DNA of 64,000 bases from CAYQQQ01 sp964420125. GTDB lineage: Bacteria; Actinomycetota; Acidimicrobiia; Acidimicrobiales; Microtrichaceae. The stretch is from assembly GCA_964420125.1 (NCBI GenBank), contig CAYQQQ010000003.1, positions 1-64,000 on the forward strand, read 5' to 3'. A program made the position numbers and the translations under genes. The notes under the pieces were generated by a model. That model was not told where the DNA came from. It made no database searches and worked only from the letters and a program-made list of their open reading frames with translations. Below are positions 33,713 through 42,891 of the stretch, in pieces (positions within the stretch are counted from its first letter, which is position 1; each line of letters starts with the position of its first letter).

Positions 33713-35530
33713 ATGGGCGGGATGATCCTGCTCGACGTCACCCAGCTCGCAGCCCGACGCCCGGGGCGCGTGCTCTTCGAAGGGCTCGACCTCACGGTGC
33801 GCACCGGGGACCGTCTGGGCGTGGTGGGCCTCAACGGGTGCGGCAAGTCGACGCTGCTCGGGGTGCTCTCGGGGTCGGTGAGCCCAGATGCCGGGACGTT
33901 GCGACGTGGCAGGGGCGTGGAGGTGGCGGCGCTGCTGCAGGTGCCCCGTCTCCACGGCCGCAGCGTGACGGAGGCGCTCCACCATGAGAGCCCCGTGCCG
34001 ACCTGGGAGGTGGACGCCGTCGCCGACCGGCTGGGTCTGGGCGAGCTGCGCGATGCCGAGGTGGCGACGCTCTCCGGCGGGCAGGCCAAGCGGGTGGCGC
34101 TGGCTCGGGCGCTCGTGTCGGGAGCCGAGCTGCTGATCCTCGACGAGCCCACCAACCACCTCGACATCGACGCCATCGCCTGGCTGGAGGAGCACCTGGC
34201 GACGCGGTCGGGAGCGTTGGTGCTGGTCACCCACGACCGCCACTTCCTCGATGCCGTCACCACGGAGGTGCTGGAGATCGATCGGGGCACCGCGCACCTG
34301 CACCACGGGGGCTACGACGCGTACCTCGAGGGCCGGGCCCGACGTGAGGAGCTCGCGGCGCGGGCCGAGTCCACACGCCGCAACCTGGCTCGCCGGGAGC
34401 TGGCCTGGCTGCGTCGGGGCGCGCCGGCGCGCACGTCCAAGCCCCGAGCGCGCATCGAGGCGGCCGAGCGGATCGTGGAGGGTGGTCCCGAAGCTCCCGC
34501 CCGCTCCGGCGAGCTCCCGCTGCACGCCGTCACGCCCAGGCTGGGTGACCGCGTCATCGAGCTGCACGGGGTCGGTCATCGCTACGGGGAGCGCGTGCTC
34601 TTCGAGGGGGTGGAGCTGCGTCTCGACCCTCGCGAGCGCTTGGGCATCGTGGGATCCAACGGCAGCGGGAAGTCGACCCTGCTCGACATCATGGCCGGTC
34701 GCCTCCCGCCCGCGGAGGGACGCGTGGAGCACGGCAGCACCGCCCGGGTCAGCGTGTTCGACCAGCAGGGCCGTGAGCTGGATCCCGAGCTGCGCGTACG
34801 AGAGGTCGTGGTCGGTCCCCACCGAGCGCCGGACTGGGCCGACGAGGCGTTGATGGCATCGTTCTGGTTCGACGACGACGCGCAGCACGCCCCGGTGCGG
34901 CTGCTCTCGGGCGGGGAGCGGCGCCGTCTGCAGCTCCTGATGGCGCTCAACGAACGTCCGAACGTGCTGCTGCTCGACGAGCCGACCAACGACCTCGACC
35001 TCGACACCCTTCGCCAGATGGAGGAGCTCCTCGAGCAGTGGCCCGGTGCGGTGGTGGTGGTGAGCCACGACCGCGCCTTCCTGGAGCGCGTCGTCGCCGA
35101 CGTGGTCGTGCTCGGCGACGGCAGGGCGGAGCGTCGTGCGGGCGGTTACGCCCGCTACGAGTCCGACCGTCGGCTGCGTCGTGTGCGGGGCAGGGTGGCG
35201 TCGGCGGCACCCCCGACCGTCGTTGCCGCGGACGCCACCCCTGCGATGCGGGCGACGCCGACGGGAGCTCCGGCGCCGCCACGGGAGGCCGCGATGAGCC
35301 CCTCGACGCTGCGTCACCGGCTGCGTGCGGCGGAGCGGGACCTGGAAGGAGCCAGGACGCGCGCCGACGACCTGGCAGCCGCCCTGGAGGAGGCCGCGGG
35401 AGGCGGGCGCCACGAGGACCTGGCGGATCTGGGCGAGCAGCTGGCCTCCGCCGTGGCCGAGGTGTCCGCGGCGGAGGAGCGCTGGTTGGAGCTCGCCGGT
35501 GAGGCGGAGGAGCGCGGCCTCGCCCTCTGA
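33713..35530 (+). CDS. ABC-F family ATPase (Uup-like, with C-terminal coiled coil)
   Basis: 605 residues with two ABC domains in one chain and no membrane segment. Walker A boxes GLNGCGKST and GSNGSGKST, signatures LSGGQAKR and LSGGERRR, Walker B LLILDEPTNHLD and VLLLDEPTNDLD. The inter-domain linker (about residues 205-265) has the Arg-rich helical form that reaches the ribosome, and the C-terminal 90 residues form a coiled coil as in Uup/EttA-type proteins. It should act on the ribosome or branched DNA, not in transport. Start: ATG 33713 (MGGMILL); ATG 33722 also fits. Confidence 0.88.
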   Translation: MGGMILLDVTQLAARRPGRVLFEGLDLTVRTGDRLGVVGLNGCGKSTLLGVLSGSVSPDAGTLRRGRGVEVAALLQVPRLHGRSVTEALHHESPVPTWEVDAVADRLGLGELRDAEVATLSGGQAKRVALARALVSGAELLILDEPTNHLDIDAIAWLEEHLATRSGALVLVTHDRHFLDAVTTEVLEIDRGTAHLHHGGYDAYLEGRARREELAARAESTRRNLARRELAWLRRGAPARTSKPRARIEAAERIVEGGPEAPARSGELPLHAVTPRLGDRVIELHGVGHRYGERVLFEGVELRLDPRERLGIVGSNGSGKSTLLDIMAGRLPPAEGRVEHGSTARVSVFDQQGRELDPELRVREVVVGPHRAPDWADEALMASFWFDDDAQHAPVRLLSGGERRRLQLLMALNERPNVLLLDEPTNDLDLDTLRQMEELLEQWPGAVVVVSHDRAFLERVVADVVVLGDGRAERRAGGYARYESDRRLRRVRGRVASAAPPTVVAADATPAMRATPTGAPAPPREAAMSPSTLRHRLRAAERDLEGARTRADDLAAALEEAAGGGRHEDLADLGEQLASAVAEVSAAEERWLELAGEAEERGLAL

Positions 35531-35657
35531 CCCGCGGCCGGCGGCGCTGTGACCTTCGGCGGAGCCCGTCCCTGGGGATGACCTACGGGGTTTGCACTAT
35601 TACCATGGTGGAAAAGCGTGGGTGGCTGGGCCACCCGACGAGCACCCAGGGGAGCAC

Positions 35658-36299
35658 ATGACCCTCGAGACGACCGAAGAGAGCACCGGCGACGTCGACA
35701 TCCCGCTGGTGGTGACCGACGCCGCGCTGGACACCGTGCTCGGCATCCGAGCGGAGGAACCCGACGGGGACCAGCTCCTGCTCCGCATCGAGATCGTGGG
35801 CTCACGCGGCAGCGAGTACGTGTACGACCTCTCCTTCGCCTCGCCCGAGGAGGTGGCGGAAGGGTTCCACGTCTACCCGGTGGGCGGGCTGGGGATCGCG
35901 TTGGCGGAGACATCGGTGGAGCAGCTGCGCGGTGCCGAGCTCGACCTTCCCCGCGCCGCGGGCCAGGGGGGACTGGTCATCCGCAACCCCAACCGTCCCA
36001 ACCCTCTCGAGGGGCTCGACATCGAGCTCACCGGCGACCTGGCCGAGAAGGTGAAGACGCTGCTCGACCTTCAGGTCAACCCGATGCTGGGCAGCCATGG
36101 AGGCTTCGCCGAGTTCGCCGGCGTCGACGACGACAACAACGTGTTCGTCACCATGGGTGGTGGGTGCCAGGGCTGCGCCGCCTCGGCTGCCACGCTGCGG
36201 GACGGGATCCGCACCACCATCATGACGGCCATCCCCGAGGTGAACGACGTGATCGACACCACCGATCACAACGCCGGGGAGAACCCCTTCTACCACTGA
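35658..36299 (+). CDS. nfuA: Nfu-type Fe-S cluster carrier with A-type N-terminal domain
   Basis: 213 residues. The N-terminal 105 resemble the degenerate HesB/IscA-like domain of NfuA, lacking its cysteines. The C-terminal Nfu domain (about residues 125-205) has VNPMLGSHGGFAEFAGV and GGCQGCAAS, the C-x2-C that binds the 4Fe-4S cluster between two subunits. It passes clusters to target enzymes. CAGGGGAG lies ahead of ATG 35658. The upstream stretch 35588-35618 is A/T-richer and probably holds the promoter. Convergent with dxs on the other strand. Confidence 0.85.
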   Translation: MTLETTEESTGDVDIPLVVTDAALDTVLGIRAEEPDGDQLLLRIEIVGSRGSEYVYDLSFASPEEVAEGFHVYPVGGLGIALAETSVEQLRGAELDLPRAAGQGGLVIRNPNRPNPLEGLDIELTGDLAEKVKTLLDLQVNPMLGSHGGFAEFAGVDDDNNVFVTMGGGCQGCAASAATLRDGIRTTIMTAIPEVNDVIDTTDHNAGENPFYH

Positions 36300-36311
36300 G
36301 CTCCGGCGAGC

Positions 36312-38165
36312 TCAGCTGGGCTGGTCGCTGGTCATCCCCACCCAGGCCTGGACCTCGTCGACGATGCCGTCGGCGTCCAGGCCGAGGCGGTGCAGGATGA
36401 CATCTGGCTTGCCCTGGGGCACGTAGACCGACGGCACCCCCAGCACCCGCACCGCGGGACCGCCCACCGGCGCGAGCTTGGACAGGGCGTCGGTGATGGC
36501 GAAGCCGATGCCGCCGTCGCGCAGGCCGTCCTCGATCGTCACCACGAGCCGGTGCCCGGCGGCGTCGTTGAGCATCTCTGCGTCCAGCGGCTTCACCACG
36601 CGCGGATCCCACACGGTCACCTCGAGCCCCGACTCGGAGAGGCGGTCGGCGGCCTCGCGCGCGGCGGCCAGCATCTTGCCCACCCCGATGATGCAGACCT
36701 CGCGGCCGTCACGGACCTTGCGGGCGGAGAGGCCTTCGCCGGTCTCGTCGTCGTCGGCGGGTGGCATGGTCTTGGGGAAGCGCATGGCTGCGGGGCCGTC
36801 GGTGCAGAGCTCCAGCGCGTCGTCGAGCATCCGGGCCACCTCGGCGTGGTTGGAGGGGGCGAACAGCGTCATGTTCGGCACCTTCGACAGCAGCACCAGG
36901 TCGAGCACGCCGTGGTGCGACGGGCCGTCGTCGCCGGTGATGCCGGCCCGGTCGAGCACGAACACCACCGGCTGGCCGTGCAGGCCGACGTCGAGGTTCA
37001 CCTGGTCGAACGCCCGGGTGAGGAACGTGGAGTAGACCGCGACCACCGGACGGAGGCCCGCCATGGCCATCCCCGCCGCAGAGGTGACCGCGTGCTGCTC
37101 GGCGATCCCGACGTCGAAGCAGCGCTGCGGGTAGGCCTCGGCGAAGGGGAGCAGGCCGGTGGAGTCGGGCATGGCCGCGGTGATCGCCACCAGCTCGGGG
37201 CGACGCCCTCCCTGCTCCACCAGCGCGGTGCTGAAGGCGTCGGTGAACGACCCCACCTTGAGCTCGGAGAGGTCGTGCATGTTCTTCACGTCGTCCTGCT
37301 CGGCCGGACCGTAGCCACGGCCCTTCTGGGTGAGCACGTGCACCACGACGGGACCCTCCAGGGCCGCGGCGGCGGCGAAGGCGTCCTCCAGGGTGGTGAT
37401 GTCGTGACCGTCGTAGGGTCCCAGGTAGTTCACCCCGAGCTGCTCGAAGAAGGCGACCGGCTCGAACATCTCCCGCAGCGCTGCTGCGGCGCCGTCCATG
37501 CCCCGCTCCAGGTAGGGACCCAGCACCGGCACCTCGTTGAGCAGCCGCTCCATCCGCTGGCGGTTCCGCTTGTAGGCCGAGGACGCCCGGAACCGCGAGA
37601 GGGATTCGCCGAGGCGGGAGGCGGTCGGCGCGTACGAGCGGCCGTTGTCGTTGAGCACGATGATGGCCTTGCGACCGCTGTGGCCCAGGTTGTTGAGGCC
37701 CTCGTAGGCCATGCCACCGGTGAGGGCGCCGTCGCCGATGACGGCGACCACCTGCCGGTCGTGCTCGCCCTCGAGGGCGAGGGCGGTGGCGATGCCGTGG
37801 GCGTAGCTCACGATGGTGGAGGCGTGGCTGTTCTCCACCCAGTCGTGTTCGCTCTCGGACCGGCTGGGGTAGCCGGACAGCCCGCCTTCCTGACGCAGAC
37901 TGGAGAAGTCGTCTCGACGGCCGGTGAGCAGCTTGTGCACGTAGGCCTGGTGGCCGGTGTCCCACAGCAGCACGTCGCGGGGTGAGTCGAACACGCGGTG
38001 CAGCGCCAGGGTGATCTCCACGGCGCCGAGGTTGGAGCCCAGGTGGCCTCCGTGGGTGGTCACCGAGTCGACGACGAACTCCCGGATCTCCCCGGCCAGG
38101 GTGGCGAGCTGCTCCCCGTCGAGGCGCTGGAGGTCGGTGGGGCTGGTGAGGGTCTCCAGGATCAT
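36312..38165 (-). CDS. dxs: 1-deoxy-D-xylulose-5-phosphate synthase
   Basis: A 617-residue thiamine-diphosphate enzyme joining pyruvate and glyceraldehyde 3-phosphate, the first step of the MEP isoprenoid pathway. The TPP site is GDGALTGGMAYEGLNN; other markers are HGGHLGSNLGAVE, WDTGHQAYVHKLLTGR, QKGRGYGPAE, the transketolase glutamate in GIAEQHAVTSAAG and the C-terminal region DAEMLNDAAGHRLVVTIEDG. Length is normal. MILETL at 38165 is chosen as start; the Shine-Dalgarno is weak. Next upstream (minus strand) is the flippase-like gene, 92 bases away. Confidence 0.95.
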   Translation of the reverse strand: MILETLTSPTDLQRLDGEQLATLAGEIREFVVDSVTTHGGHLGSNLGAVEITLALHRVFDSPRDVLLWDTGHQAYVHKLLTGRRDDFSSLRQEGGLSGYPSRSESEHDWVENSHASTIVSYAHGIATALALEGEHDRQVVAVIGDGALTGGMAYEGLNNLGHSGRKAIIVLNDNGRSYAPTASRLGESLSRFRASSAYKRNRQRMERLLNEVPVLGPYLERGMDGAAAALREMFEPVAFFEQLGVNYLGPYDGHDITTLEDAFAAAAALEGPVVVHVLTQKGRGYGPAEQDDVKNMHDLSELKVGSFTDAFSTALVEQGGRRPELVAITAAMPDSTGLLPFAEAYPQRCFDVGIAEQHAVTSAAGMAMAGLRPVVAVYSTFLTRAFDQVNLDVGLHGQPVVFVLDRAGITGDDGPSHHGVLDLVLLSKVPNMTLFAPSNHAEVARMLDDALELCTDGPAAMRFPKTMPPADDDETGEGLSARKVRDGREVCIIGVGKMLAAAREAADRLSESGLEVTVWDPRVVKPLDAEMLNDAAGHRLVVTIEDGLRDGGIGFAITDALSKLAPVGGPAVRVLGVPSVYVPQGKPDVILHRLGLDADGIVDEVQAWVGMTSDQPS

Positions 38166-38257
38166 GGGCAGCAGGGCATCGCGAGGGTGAGGCGTGTGGG
38201 AGAGCGGGTCGGGCGTGCGCCCGGCCCCCTCCACGCTACCGGAGGTGGGCCCCGTGG

Positions 38258-39328
38258 TCAGGTTGCCCTCGGCGTGGCGTCGCCCGGGCGTCGTCCGCTG
38301 AAGCCGCCGCTGAAGAAGCTGGGAGCACCGGCGAGGCTGGCCAGCACGAACACGACGTACACGAGCAGCCCCAGGGCGATGGCGTCGCTGTTGGACACCC
38401 CGATGGCACGGAAGAAGAACACGAACACCCCTTCTCGGATGCCCAGGCCGCCGAGCGCCAGCGGGAAGTTCTGCAGCACCGCGGTCGGGGGGAAGAAGGT
38501 CAGGGCGGCGAGGATCCCGATCTGGGGGATCTCGAGGGCTCGAGCGCAGGCCCACACGCTCACGCACTGCAGGAACTGGAAGCCCACCCCCGCCACCAGC
38601 ACCCGCAGCACCCGATCGGGGTGGTGGCGGAAGGCGACGATGCCGAGGTGCACGGCGCCGAGGTAGCGACGCCAGCCGCTGCGGCCGAGGTACCTCCCCG
38701 CGCCTCGCTCGTGGCCGGCGGCCCAGAGGATGCTGAGCAGCGCCACGACGGTCACCACGTCGACGACCACCACGGTCGCGGTCACCGAGCCGAGCCGGCG
38801 GTACGAGGGCTCCAGCAGCAGCCCGATCCCCGACAGCAGCGGGAGGACCAGCCACCCTGTGAGGCGTTCGAGGCTGGTGGCGGCGAAGGCGTCGGCGTAG
38901 TCCCCGGCGTCGTTGCCCTGCCGCACGACCCGCACGATGTCGCCCCCGAAGGACGTGGGCAGGGCGTTGGACACGAACTCCCCGGTGAGCAGGTGGGAGA
39001 ACAGGCGCCGGAAGCGGAGGTGGATCCCCAGGGTGTCCGACACCGCGGCCCATCGCATGGTCTGCAGCACGTAGGCCACCACGTGCACGACGATGGCGAC
39101 GCCGATCCAGGCGAAGGTGGTCGCCGTCGGTCGGGGGAAGAGCTCGCCCAGCTTGACGTCGGGCAGGCGCCAGATGAGCAGGGCGAGGAAGCCGATGCTG
39201 AAGGCGAGGCGCAGCAGCTGTCGGGCAGCGTTGTTGCGCGGGACCTCGTGGGGGAGCGTCGCCTCGTCGATCTCGGCGAGTGCCTCTCGACGCTCCTCCT
39301 CGTCGGGTCGGTCTCCCTTCGGTTCCAC
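38258..39328 (-). CDS. Flippase-like integral membrane protein (UPF0104/LPG-synthase TM type)
   Basis: 356 residues with about eight membrane helices. Conserved features of the lysylphosphatidylglycerol-synthase transmembrane family include VLQTMRWAAVSDTLGI, LLTGEFVSNALPTSFGGDIVRV and FPLALGGLGIREGVFV. It lacks the soluble aminoacyltransferase domain of MprF, so it is probably a lipid flippase-type protein; the lipid is unknown. It begins with a charged 30-residue leader. It lies upstream of dxs in the same direction, which could link it to polyprenol or lipid-linked sugar export. Confidence 0.8.
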   Translation of the reverse strand: MEPKGDRPDEEERREALAEIDEATLPHEVPRNNAARQLLRLAFSIGFLALLIWRLPDVKLGELFPRPTATTFAWIGVAIVVHVVAYVLQTMRWAAVSDTLGIHLRFRRLFSHLLTGEFVSNALPTSFGGDIVRVVRQGNDAGDYADAFAATSLERLTGWLVLPLLSGIGLLLEPSYRRLGSVTATVVVVDVVTVVALLSILWAAGHERGAGRYLGRSGWRRYLGAVHLGIVAFRHHPDRVLRVLVAGVGFQFLQCVSVWACARALEIPQIGILAALTFFPPTAVLQNFPLALGGLGIREGVFVFFFRAIGVSNSDAIALGLLVYVVFVLASLAGAPSFFSGGFSGRRPGDATPRAT

Positions 39329-39478
39329 CGGGCGACCTTAGAGGGCGGCGTGGTGCCGGGTCATCCTGCGAGCCGGCCGAGGTGATCGTGCCCCGGGCGC
39401 GACGAAGGACCTGGCCCCCGACGCGACGCCGACGGTCGCAGGGACGCGCAGGTCCTCGGTCGCAGACTTCCTAGATGG

Positions 39479-39622
39479 TCAGTTGCAGACGACGCCGAAC
39501 TGGGCGCCCGGCTCCATGAGGAGCAGCTGGCAGCCGCTGCCCACGTCGATCTTGCAGGCCGATGCCGCGAACGGCAGCACCGCCAGCACGCCGACCATGA
39601 AGATTCGTGCACGTCGAGTCAT
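39479..39622 (-). CDS. 47-residue small lipoprotein
   Basis: A short gene with ATG 39622 and a GGGGGGTC stretch ahead. It reads MTRRARIFMVGVLAVLPF, lipobox AASAC, then a 24-residue tail with CQLLLMEPGAQFGVVCN, which has two further cysteines. The coding pattern, signal and Shine-Dalgarno support a real gene. It is between the flippase-like gene and the thioesterase on the same strand. Function unknown; the pair of tail cysteines could form a disulfide outside the membrane. Confidence 0.6.
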   Translation of the reverse strand: MTRRARIFMVGVLAVLPFAASACKIDVGSGCQLLLMEPGAQFGVVCN

Positions 39623-39726
39623 TTCCGACCCCCCCTGTGTTGAAGGTGTGACAGATGTCCGGGCACGTTCTATCCCCCCCGCCCGGCAGCGTCAACCACC
39701 ACCGGGCGCCGGTTTCGACGGTGTGG

Positions 39727-40116
39727 TCATCGAGCCTTGTCGAGGAACCGCTCGCGGTCGACGACCACGCGGGTGACGCGCCCGGCCGCGACGAGCCCGC
39801 GGTCGTCGCGCGCCGACACGCTGAAGCTCAGCCGCCGACCCTCGACCCGCTCGAGGGTCACCTCTGCGCGGACGGTGCTCCCCACCGGGGCGGGAGAGAT
39901 GTGCTCCACCTGCACGCGCATGCACACCGACGTGCTGCCGGGGTCGAGCTCGCCGAGCAGGGCCGCGACCGTCGCCTCCTCGACCAGCGCGATGATCCTC
40001 GGCGTGGCCAACACGGGGACGTCCCCGGTGCACATGGCGAGCGCGGTGTCGCCATCGGCGACGGTCAGCTCGATGCTCGAGGTGAGTCCGGGGCGGGCAG
40101 GCATCCTCGTTACCAT
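39727..40116 (-). CDS. FlK-like hot-dog thioesterase
   Basis: 129 residues in the fluoroacetyl-CoA-thioesterase (FlK)-like group. The triad residues are Thr in LATPRIIALVEEA, Glu in the same helix and His in VQVEHISPAPVGS. The hot-dog strand VRAEVTLERVEGRRLSFSV follows. GGAG lies seven bases ahead of ATG 40116 (MVTRMPARPG), while the later ATG 40104 has a poor site. True FlK handles fluoroacetyl-CoA in one species; here it is a general acyl-CoA thioesterase. It is divergent from tldD. Confidence 0.75.
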   Translation of the reverse strand: MVTRMPARPGLTSSIELTVADGDTALAMCTGDVPVLATPRIIALVEEATVAALLGELDPGSTSVCMRVQVEHISPAPVGSTVRAEVTLERVEGRRLSFSVSARDDRGLVAAGRVTRVVVDRERFLDKAR

Positions 40117-40178
40117 AAGCACTCCACCGGCGCCGCACCCACTCCCCGTGGACGCGGCCCTCGACCCCGGGAGCCAGC

Positions 40179-41570
40179 GTGCTCGATGAGTCCGTGATCC
40201 AAGAGGTGCTGAGCGGTGCGCTCGAAGGAGGCGCGGAGTTCGCCGAGGTCTTCGTGGAGGACCGGCGCTCGACCAGCGCCCTGCTCGACGACGGTCGTGT
40301 GGAGGAGCTGACCTCGGGGCGCGACCGGGGTGCGGGCATCCGCGTGGTGGTGGGCGACACCACGGGGTTCGCCCACACCGCCGACCTCCGGGTGGAGAGC
40401 CTGCTGGTGGCCGCTCGCACCGCCGCCGCCGGGGCCCGGGGTGCCACCGGAGCGGCGCAGACGGTGGATCTGGGGCGGGTGGACGTGGAGAACCCCTCCG
40501 TCGTGGAGGTGCTGCCGGAGGACGTGGACAAGGCGACCAAGGTCGAGCTGCTGACCGTTGCGGAGGCGGCCGCCCGTGGCGAGGGCTCTGCGATCACCCA
40601 GGTCACCGCCCGCTACTCCGATTCCCGGCGTCGGATCCTGGTGGCGAACACCGACGGCCTGATCTCCGGCGACGACCAGGTGCGCACGCTGCTCTCGGTC
40701 TCCACCGTCGCCAGCGGCGACACCGGCATGCAGACCGGCCGCGAGACCGTGGGACACACGATCGGCTTCGAGCTCTTCGACCAGGTGGACGTCGCCGAGC
40801 TCGCCCGGCGTGCCGCGCGGCGGGCGATCACCAAGCTCGCCGCCCGACCAGCTCCCTCGGGAGAGATGACCGTGGTGATCGGTCCCGGCGGTGGCGGGGT
40901 GATGTTCCACGAGGCCTGCGGTCACGGGCTGGAGGCCGACCTGGTCGCCAAGGGCGCGTCCGTGTTCGCCGGCCGCCTCGGGGAGCAGGTCGCCTCGCCG
41001 CTGGTGACCCTGGTGGACGACGGGACCATGGCGGGGGAGTGGGGCGCGGCCGCCATCGACGACGAGGGCCGCCCGCGCCAGCGCAACGTGCTCATCGAGC
41101 GCGGGGTGCTCGTGGACTACATGTGGGACGGCCAGCGCGCCCGCAAGGAGGGCCGGGCGTCCTCGGGCAACGGGCGGCGCCAGTCCTACGCCCACCTCCC
41201 GATGGTCCGGATGACCAACACCTACCTGCTCGCGGGCGACGCGGACCCCGCCGACATCGTGGCGGACACGGACAGCGGCGTGTACGTGGCCCACCTCGGC
41301 GGCGGCCAGGTCAACACCGCCACGGGCGACTTCGTGTTCGGGATGACCGAGGCCTACCTGATCGAGGGCGGCCGCATCACCGAACCCATCCGCGAAGGCA
41401 ACCTGATCGGCAACGGCCCGGCGGTTCTGGGTGCCATCGATGCGGTGGGCAACGACTTCGCCATGGGTGCACCGGGCACCTGCGGCAAGGACGGCCAGGG
41501 CGTGCCCGTGGGCGACGGCGTGCCGACGCTGCGAGCCCACGGGCTGACCGTGGGCGGCACCGCCGCGTAG
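40179..41570 (+). CDS. tldD: TldD metalloprotease subunit
   Basis: A 463-residue TldD. The zinc-protease motif is FHEACGHGLEAD (H-E-x3-H) near residue 247; the N-terminal domain with GAGIRVVVGDTTGFAHT is shared with TldE, and the C-terminal GTCGKDGQGVPVGDGVPTLRAHGLTVGGTA is diagnostic. TldD acts with TldE on unfolded peptides and matures some RiPPs or toxin-antitoxin products; the catalytic zinc lies in TldD. The GTG start at 40179 follows GGGAG. The two TldE paralogues are encoded 2 kb downstream. I see no RiPP precursor near it. Confidence 0.93.
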   Translation: MLDESVIQEVLSGALEGGAEFAEVFVEDRRSTSALLDDGRVEELTSGRDRGAGIRVVVGDTTGFAHTADLRVESLLVAARTAAAGARGATGAAQTVDLGRVDVENPSVVEVLPEDVDKATKVELLTVAEAAARGEGSAITQVTARYSDSRRRILVANTDGLISGDDQVRTLLSVSTVASGDTGMQTGRETVGHTIGFELFDQVDVAELARRAARRAITKLAARPAPSGEMTVVIGPGGGGVMFHEACGHGLEADLVAKGASVFAGRLGEQVASPLVTLVDDGTMAGEWGAAAIDDEGRPRQRNVLIERGVLVDYMWDGQRARKEGRASSGNGRRQSYAHLPMVRMTNTYLLAGDADPADIVADTDSGVYVAHLGGGQVNTATGDFVFGMTEAYLIEGGRITEPIREGNLIGNGPAVLGAIDAVGNDFAMGAPGTCGKDGQGVPVGDGVPTLRAHGLTVGGTAA

Positions 41571-41597
41571 GCAGGGCATCCGGCCGCCCGGGGCACC

Positions 41598-42425
41598 TCA
41601 GGCCAGGGAGGGCATCGGGGTGGGGTTCGTGCCGTCCAGCATCCCCTGGACGCGTGCGGTGAGGGCCGGCTTCACCTCGTCGTGGGTGAGCACCCAGAGC
41701 CGGTCCTCCAGCACCGCCCGGGCCACCGCGTCGGCCACGTCGTCGGGCGGCGTGCCCACCGCCTCGACCACCGACCGGTACCGGTCCTTGTGCGCGCTCC
41801 ACTCCTCGGGCCCACCCCAGCGGTCGTGGCGTGCCCGCTCGGAGTCGAAGATCTGCGTGCGCACGATCGACGGGCAGACCACGCTCACCCCCACGCCGGA
41901 TCCCACCAGCTCGTGCCACAGGGACTCCGAGAGGCCCACCACGGCGTGCTTGGTGGCGCTGTAGGCGCCCAGGCCGGGAGTGGCGATCAGCCCGGCGACC
42001 GAGGCCGTGTTGACGACGTGGCCGACGCCCTGGTCGACGAGCATCGGGGTGAACACGGCCACGCCGTGGACGACACCCATCACGTTGACCTCGAAGAGCC
42101 ACCTCCAGGTGTCGAGGTCGAGCTCCACCATCGGGTGCAGGGGCGCGACTCCGGCGTTGTTGCACACCAGGTGCACGGCGCCGTAGGCCTCGACCGCAGC
42201 ACCGGCCAGCGCCTGCACGGCGGCGGCATCGGTGACGTCGGTGAGGACGCCGATCGCCTCGGCGCCTCCGCTGCGCAGCTCCTCCACCGCCTGATCCAGC
42301 GCCTCGCCGTCGATGTCGGCCAGCACCAGCCGCATGCGCTCCACGGCGAAGCGCTCGGCCATCGCTCGTCCGATCCCGCTGGCTCCGCCGGTGATCACCG
42401 CGGTCTTCCCGCCCAGTTCGTCCAT
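41598..42425 (-). CDS. Short-chain dehydrogenase/reductase
   Basis: 275 residues. TGGASGIGRAMAERFA, NNAGVAPLH, NTASVAGLIATPG (Ser) and YSATKHAVV (Tyr, Lys) mark a classical SDR. LADIDGE shows a D after the second strand, usual for NAD. The C-terminus is extended (DEVKPALTARVQGML). The closest pattern is a broad actinobacterial group annotated as cyclopentanol or steroid dehydrogenase-like. It lies on the opposite strand between tldD and the SHOCT gene, so no clear operon. Confidence 0.85.
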   Translation of the reverse strand: MDELGGKTAVITGGASGIGRAMAERFAVERMRLVLADIDGEALDQAVEELRSGGAEAIGVLTDVTDAAAVQALAGAAVEAYGAVHLVCNNAGVAPLHPMVELDLDTWRWLFEVNVMGVVHGVAVFTPMLVDQGVGHVVNTASVAGLIATPGLGAYSATKHAVVGLSESLWHELVGSGVGVSVVCPSIVRTQIFDSERARHDRWGGPEEWSAHKDRYRSVVEAVGTPPDDVADAVARAVLEDRLWVLTHDEVKPALTARVQGMLDGTNPTPMPSLA

Positions 42426-42532
42426 GGGCAGGCACGGTAGTTCGATGCCGTGGGCCTGGGTCCGACCAGTGCCTCACGCCACAGCGGCACGCACGGCCCG
42501 GAGGCCCGGGCGTGCCGCTCGGATCCTCACGG

Positions 42533-42841
42533 TCAGCCCAGGAGCTTGGCCTTCTGGGCGGCGAACTCGTCGTCGGTGAGCACGCCCTGAGCGTGCAGCT
42601 GGCCCAACCGCTCCAGCTGGTCGAGCATGTCGTCGCCACCTGCCGCTGCGGGGGCCGCCGCCGGGGCCGCGGCGGGCGCCGGGGCGGCCTGCTGCTGGTA
42701 GGCCTGCTCGCGGTCGGCGTAGATCTGTGCGTCGCGCTGCGCGAACTTCTCCGCCTGGCGCCGCTGGACGCGCCCGCTCACGGCGGTGGCGGTTCCGGCG
42801 ACGACGGCGGTGCGGGCGACACCTCGTAGCAGTCCTGGCAT
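42533..42841 (-). CDS. SHOCT-domain small protein
   Basis: 102 residues: a short N-terminal region with a hydrophobic ARTAVVAGTATAV, a basic helix, an Ala/Pro-rich linker, and a C-terminal SHOCT motif (LDQLERLGQLHAQGVLTDDEF, then AAQKAKLLG). SHOCT is an oligomerisation or folding motif found at termini of many bacterial proteins. It follows the DUF6325 gene on the same strand by 50 bases; the two are a frequent pair in actinobacteria. Function unknown. Confidence 0.8.
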   Translation of the reverse strand: MPGLLRGVARTAVVAGTATAVSGRVQRRQAEKFAQRDAQIYADREQAYQQQAAPAPAAAPAAAPAAAGGDDMLDQLERLGQLHAQGVLTDDEFAAQKAKLLG

Positions 42842-42891
42842 CGTGTTCTCCTGGTGTGTTCGTGAGAGGCGGACGGTTCGGTGCGGGCGGC

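Noticed and set aside
39727..40116. A true fluoroacetyl-CoA thioesterase (FlK)
   Set aside because: Only the general residues match; the specificity lid cannot be judged and fluoroacetate genes are absent.
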